Positions 5,561 to 5,662 of a stretch of 5,662 bases of DNA are shown in pieces; position 1 is the stretch's first letter, and every line of letters starts with the position of its first letter. The stretch is from Acidobacteriota bacterium. GTDB taxonomy: Bacteria > Acidobacteriota > UBA6911 > RPQK01 > JAPXNP01. Under the pieces are notes generated by a model that saw nothing but the letters and a program-made list of their open reading frames with translations, did no database searches and was not told the DNA's origin. The stretch lies in contig JAUWTT010000295.1 of assembly GCA_030614585.1 (NCBI GenBank), positions 1-5,662 on the forward strand. The letters are read 5' to 3'. Position numbers and translations under genes: made by a program.

Positions 5561-5662
5561 GGTATTGTACTTGAATCGCCCTCTGATACGTGCCCAGGTT
5601 TCCGACTTCGTCGACGACCCGAACTTTGAGAGTGTGCGGACCCGATTTCAGGTCGGACAAAG
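5547..5662 (-). CDS. C-terminal end of a protein finishing in an Ig-like domain (partial, 5' end beyond the window)
   Basis: Reading the minus strand from 5660 to the TAA at 5549-5547 gives 37 codons without a stop. The peptide contains GPHTLKVRVVDEVGNLGTYQ followed by RAIQVQY. This matches the closing strands of bacterial Ig-like (beta-sandwich) domains, which typically read G-HTL-V-V-D--GN------V-V; such domains usually sit in secreted or surface proteins. The other two minus-strand frames lack this pattern. The gene converges on the sigma/anti-sigma operon. The final residues PRRH are encoded by sequence belonging to the CCACGAAGGCACTAA repeat, so they are probably not part of the ancestral domain. 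Too little is visible to name the whole protein. Confidence 0.7.
   Translation of the reverse strand, partial: LSDLKSGPHTLKVRVVDEVGNLGTYQRAIQVQYPRRH

Overview
The window (5,662 bp, roughly 50-55% G+C by eye) is bacterial chromosomal DNA, densely coded. It suggests a Gram-negative (diderm) organism: it carries a YbbA/YbbP-type ABC exporter, a secreted TesA-type GDSL esterase, and an ECF sigma factor paired with a membrane-anchored zinc-finger anti-sigma protein. The style of the ECF protein (a Trp-Trp-Lys-Arg-Arg stretch after region 2) and the interspersed repeats recall Acidobacteriota-like or other uncultivated lineages. That is a guess, and the sequence does not settle the phylum.

Layout. 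Positions 1-2393 (minus) hold a nearly complete YbbP-like permease that runs off the left edge. Positions 2393-3100 (minus) hold its ATPase, YbbA-like, coupled to the permease by an ATGA stop/start overlap. A 63-bp divergent intergenic region (3101-3163) separates this operon from a tesA-like esterase gene on the plus strand (3164-3805). The tesA // ybbA-ybbP divergent arrangement is the one known from E. coli. Positions 3806-4099 hold no gene. They contain a composite repeat (heptad array, inner inverted repeat, reverse-oriented heptad array) followed by a good candidate ECF-type promoter (GGAACTT, 16-bp spacer, TCTAA). Positions 4100-4729 (plus) encode an ECF sigma factor, translationally coupled by a second ATGA overlap to 4726-5451, a zinc-finger anti-sigma protein with one membrane helix and an extracytoplasmic C-terminal domain that looks weakly TonB-C-like. 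A second, diverged copy of the same repeat type follows (5467-5560). From 5547 to the right edge the minus strand encodes the last 37 residues of a protein ending in an Ig-like domain; its final codons lie inside the repeat.

How the genes work together. YbbA and YbbP should form one MacB/LolCDE-like inner-membrane complex, and TesA is an exported SGNH hydrolase probably acting in the same envelope compartment. The sigma/anti-sigma pair forms its own signalling module, probably autoregulated from the ECF-type promoter. No matching ECF promoter was seen in front of tesA or ybbA, so the two halves of the window are probably neighbours without a shared regulator. No tRNA, rRNA, CRISPR array, transposase or obvious pseudogene was seen. 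The main unusual points are the paired composite repeats at gene 3' ends, the use of one repeat as protein-coding sequence, and the C-terminal domain of the anti-sigma protein.
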